NCBI RefSeq assembly: GCF_041929845.1
Contig: NZ_JBHEEH010000002.1
Coordinates: 62,001 to 126,000, forward strand
Direction: 5' to 3'
Length of the DNA: 64,000 bases
Source: Paenochrobactrum pullorum
GTDB lineage: Bacteria > Pseudomonadota > Alphaproteobacteria > Rhizobiales > Rhizobiaceae
In this document: piece after piece, positions 62,231-64,000 of the stretch
How positions within the stretch are numbered: position 1 is the stretch's first letter
Layout of the letters: each line of letters begins with the position of its first letter
The notes under the pieces: model-generated
Seen by the model: the letters and a program-made list of their open reading frames with translations, nothing else
The model's database searches: none
Told to the model about the DNA's origin: nothing
Made by a program: the position numbers and the translations under genes

Positions 62231-63057
62231 TATTTCAACCAATCTGAATCGCGGGTTAGGATAGGCAGACGTTCTTTTGGATGCGTCAGTGAAGGAATGC
62301 AGTTGAGCAAGCCTTTGGTGTAGGGATGCGTGGCACGGGTCAGTTCGGAAGCTTTAATTTCTTCCATCACCTGACCGGAATACATCACCATGACGCGGTC
62401 GCAGAAATGAGAGACCAATGGCAGATCGTGACTGATCAAAATGAGACCCATGCCGCGCTTGGAGACGAGATCGTCAATAAGACGCAGGATTTCAGCCTGA
62501 ACAGTGGCATCGAGTGCCGAGGTCGGTTCGTCCGCGATCAGAACTTCCGGATCTGGTGCAAGCATCATGGCGATCATGACGCGCTGTCCCATACCGCCGG
62601 AAACCTCATGCGGATAAAGCTTGGCCACATCGCCCGGATTGCGGATCATAACCTGATCAAGCAAGTCAACCGCTGCTTCTCTGGCCTGTTTGGCCGAGCC
62701 ACCTTTATGGGTACGCCAGGATTCTGCAACTTGTGAACCGATGGTTTTAACAGGGTTCAGGGAGTATTTAGGATCCTGAAGAATGAAGCCTGCGCGTTTG
62801 CCACGGATTTTTCGCATATCAGCCTCGGTGGCTGACAGAATATCTGTTCCGAAGAATTCAAGCTTGTCGGCCTGAACCTGTGCAATCGGTGGCAGAAGCT
62901 TCATCAATGCGCGAGCGGTGAGGGACTTACCGGAACCGGATTCCCCCACAATGCCGAGCTTTTCTTTGCCGAGCTTCAGATTAAGGCCACGGACAGCTTC
63001 GAAACGGCTGGTGCGCGTTTCGAAGGCGATACGTAAATTTTGGATATCAACCAGCAT
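62230..63057 (-). CDS. Peptide ABC transporter ATP-binding protein (OppD/DppD type)
   Basis: A 275-residue ATPase with Walker A GESGSGKSL, a modified signature VSGGMGQRVMIAMML, Walker B VLIADEPTSALD and H-loop ILISHDLPLVSHFC. The C-terminal oligopeptide-transport extension (THPYTKGLLNCIPSL) marks the OppD/DppD group. It pairs with the downstream ATPase as a heterodimeric motor. Nine bases separate it from the permease gene. Confidence 0.93.
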   Translation of the reverse strand: MLVDIQNLRIAFETRTSRFEAVRGLNLKLGKEKLGIVGESGSGKSLTARALMKLLPPIAQVQADKLEFFGTDILSATEADMRKIRGKRAGFILQDPKYSLNPVKTIGSQVAESWRTHKGGSAKQAREAAVDLLDQVMIRNPGDVAKLYPHEVSGGMGQRVMIAMMLAPDPEVLIADEPTSALDATVQAEILRLIDDLVSKRGMGLILISHDLPLVSHFCDRVMVMYSGQVMEEIKASELTRATHPYTKGLLNCIPSLTHPKERLPILTRDSDWLK

Positions 63058-63066
63058 TGTCCCGTC

Positions 63067-63969
63067 CTAGTTCTGCTTCGGATCGAGCACGTCACGAAGA
63101 CCGTCGCCCAAAAAGTTGAAGGAGAGTGCAACAAGGAAGATTGCAACACCTGGAATGGTCGCTACCCACCATTGATCAAAAATGAAGCGTTTGGCGGTTG
63201 CGATCATTGCGCCCCATTCTGGTGAAGGTGGCTGTGCACCCATACCAAGGAAGCCCAAAGCTGCTGCTGTGAGAATAATCGAGCTCATATCGAGGGTGAT
63301 ACGGACAACCAGACTTGGTACGCATAATGGTGCGATATGGCGCGCTATGATGCGCTTGGAGGAGGCGCCGGTCAGTTTGCAAGCGGCAATGAAATCGCTG
63401 TTGCGGATCGTCATTGTTTCAGCGCGGGCAAGGCGCGCATAGGGCGGCCAAGCCGTCAATGCAATCGCGAGAACCGCACTTTCAACGCCGGGACGCAGCG
63501 CTGCCACGAAGGCAAGTGCGAGAATGAGGCGTGGGAAAGCAAGGAACACGTCGGTAATGCGCATCAAAGCGGTATCAACGATGCCGCCGTAATAACCAGC
63601 AATACAACCAATTGCCAAGCCTAACGGGGCTGTCAAAATGACGACTGTAAGAACCATACCAATGGTTACACGGCCACCATAAAGAATGCGTGATAAAATA
63701 TCACGTCCCAGTTCGTCCGTACCAAACCAATGTTCGGCTGTCGGGGCTGACAAACGGTTGGCAAGATTTTGTGCGCTTGGATCATAAGGTGCAATAAGCG
63801 GTGCAAACAATGACAGCAAGACAAAGGCCAAAATCACAATCAAGCCAAACATTGCCAAATGGTTGGCTTTGAGATTGAGCCACAAGCGGTAGCGGCGTCC
63901 CCATGCAGCTTGCGCACGTGAAGACGGGGTTTCACTCAAAGCCCAGTTTCTGAAAGTAGATGTTATCAT
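63067..63969 (-). CDS. Peptide ABC transporter permease (OppC/DppC type)
   Basis: A 300-residue inner-membrane permease with about six transmembrane helices. The N-terminal region (LKANHLAMFGLIVILAFVLL) and the block APYDPSAQNLANRL are typical of OppC/DppC, and the ATPase-contacting EAA loop is ACKLTGASSKRIIARHIAPL. The 31 bases upstream end the window, so the expected partner permease (OppB/DppB) and the binding protein probably lie just outside. Operon order reading leftward: permease, two ATPases, dap. Confidence 0.93.
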   Translation of the reverse strand: MITSTFRNWALSETPSSRAQAAWGRRYRLWLNLKANHLAMFGLIVILAFVLLSLFAPLIAPYDPSAQNLANRLSAPTAEHWFGTDELGRDILSRILYGGRVTIGMVLTVVILTAPLGLAIGCIAGYYGGIVDTALMRITDVFLAFPRLILALAFVAALRPGVESAVLAIALTAWPPYARLARAETMTIRNSDFIAACKLTGASSKRIIARHIAPLCVPSLVVRITLDMSSIILTAAALGFLGMGAQPPSPEWGAMIATAKRFIFDQWWVATIPGVAIFLVALSFNFLGDGLRDVLDPKQN

Positions 63970-64000
63970 CTTACACGTGGATCCAGTACTTTATAGAGGA

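Overview
The window is a chromosomal segment of an alphaproteobacterium of the order Hyphomicrobiales (Rhizobiales), most like the Brucellaceae/Bartonellaceae branch. This rests on gene order (rlmB, tRNA-Tyr, tRNA-Gly, tuf, tRNA-Trp, secE, nusG, rplKAJL, rpoBC, then rpsL-rpsG-fusA-tuf and the S10/spc/alpha ribosomal clusters), a 1376-residue RpoB with alphaproteobacterial insertions, an alphaproteobacterial LexA box before recA, and several rhizobial small families (DUF3126, PAS_5, DUF475, D-aminopeptidase). Base composition looks intermediate, lower than typical Brucella. Genus assignment is inference; low-GC Brucellaceae such as Pseudochrobactrum or Paenochrobactrum would fit.

Layout. 1-10.5 kb: mixed single genes: a Tim44-domain membrane protein, glyoxalase I, a double cold-shock protein, a DUF192 protein, an alpha/beta hydrolase, serine acetyltransferase, DUF3126, gamma-carbonic anhydrase, an Ldh-family reductase, a PAS_5 protein, a rhomboid protease, a CBS-pair protein and rlmB. 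10.8-11.7 kb: three tRNA genes around the first tuf copy, whose interior is replaced by 99 Ns. 12-24 kb: secE-nusG, L11-L1, L10-L7/L12 and rpoB-rpoC. 24.1-24.4 kb: a small acidic protein on the opposite strand. 24.9-43.8 kb: an almost unbroken run of str, S10, spc and alpha operon genes, including the complete second tuf, secY, adk and rpoA. 44-53.1 kb: a DegP-like protease, rarA, a transglycosylase-like lipoprotein, an OmpA-family lipoprotein, recA and alaS. 53.1-59.9 kb: a BCP peroxiredoxin with a small secreted protein, a large AsmA/YhdP-like protein, a DUF4239 membrane protein and a DUF475 (TerC-like) membrane protein behind a strongly foldable leader. 59.9-64 kb, minus strand: a peptide ABC transporter (permease and two ATPases, the operon start lying beyond the edge) with a D-aminopeptidase at its end.

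Most of the window is core transcription, translation and envelope machinery, and I found no prophage, insertion sequence, CRISPR array or toxin-antitoxin locus. The unexplained material is non-coding: stable hairpins between ribosomal and RNA polymerase genes (several with GNRA or TTCG loops), the 257-base structured region before the DUF475 gene, a compound palindromic repeat abutting recA, and an operator-like palindrome between the PAS and rhomboid genes. The tuf gap is an assembly artefact of the duplicated gene and is much shorter than the sequence it replaces.
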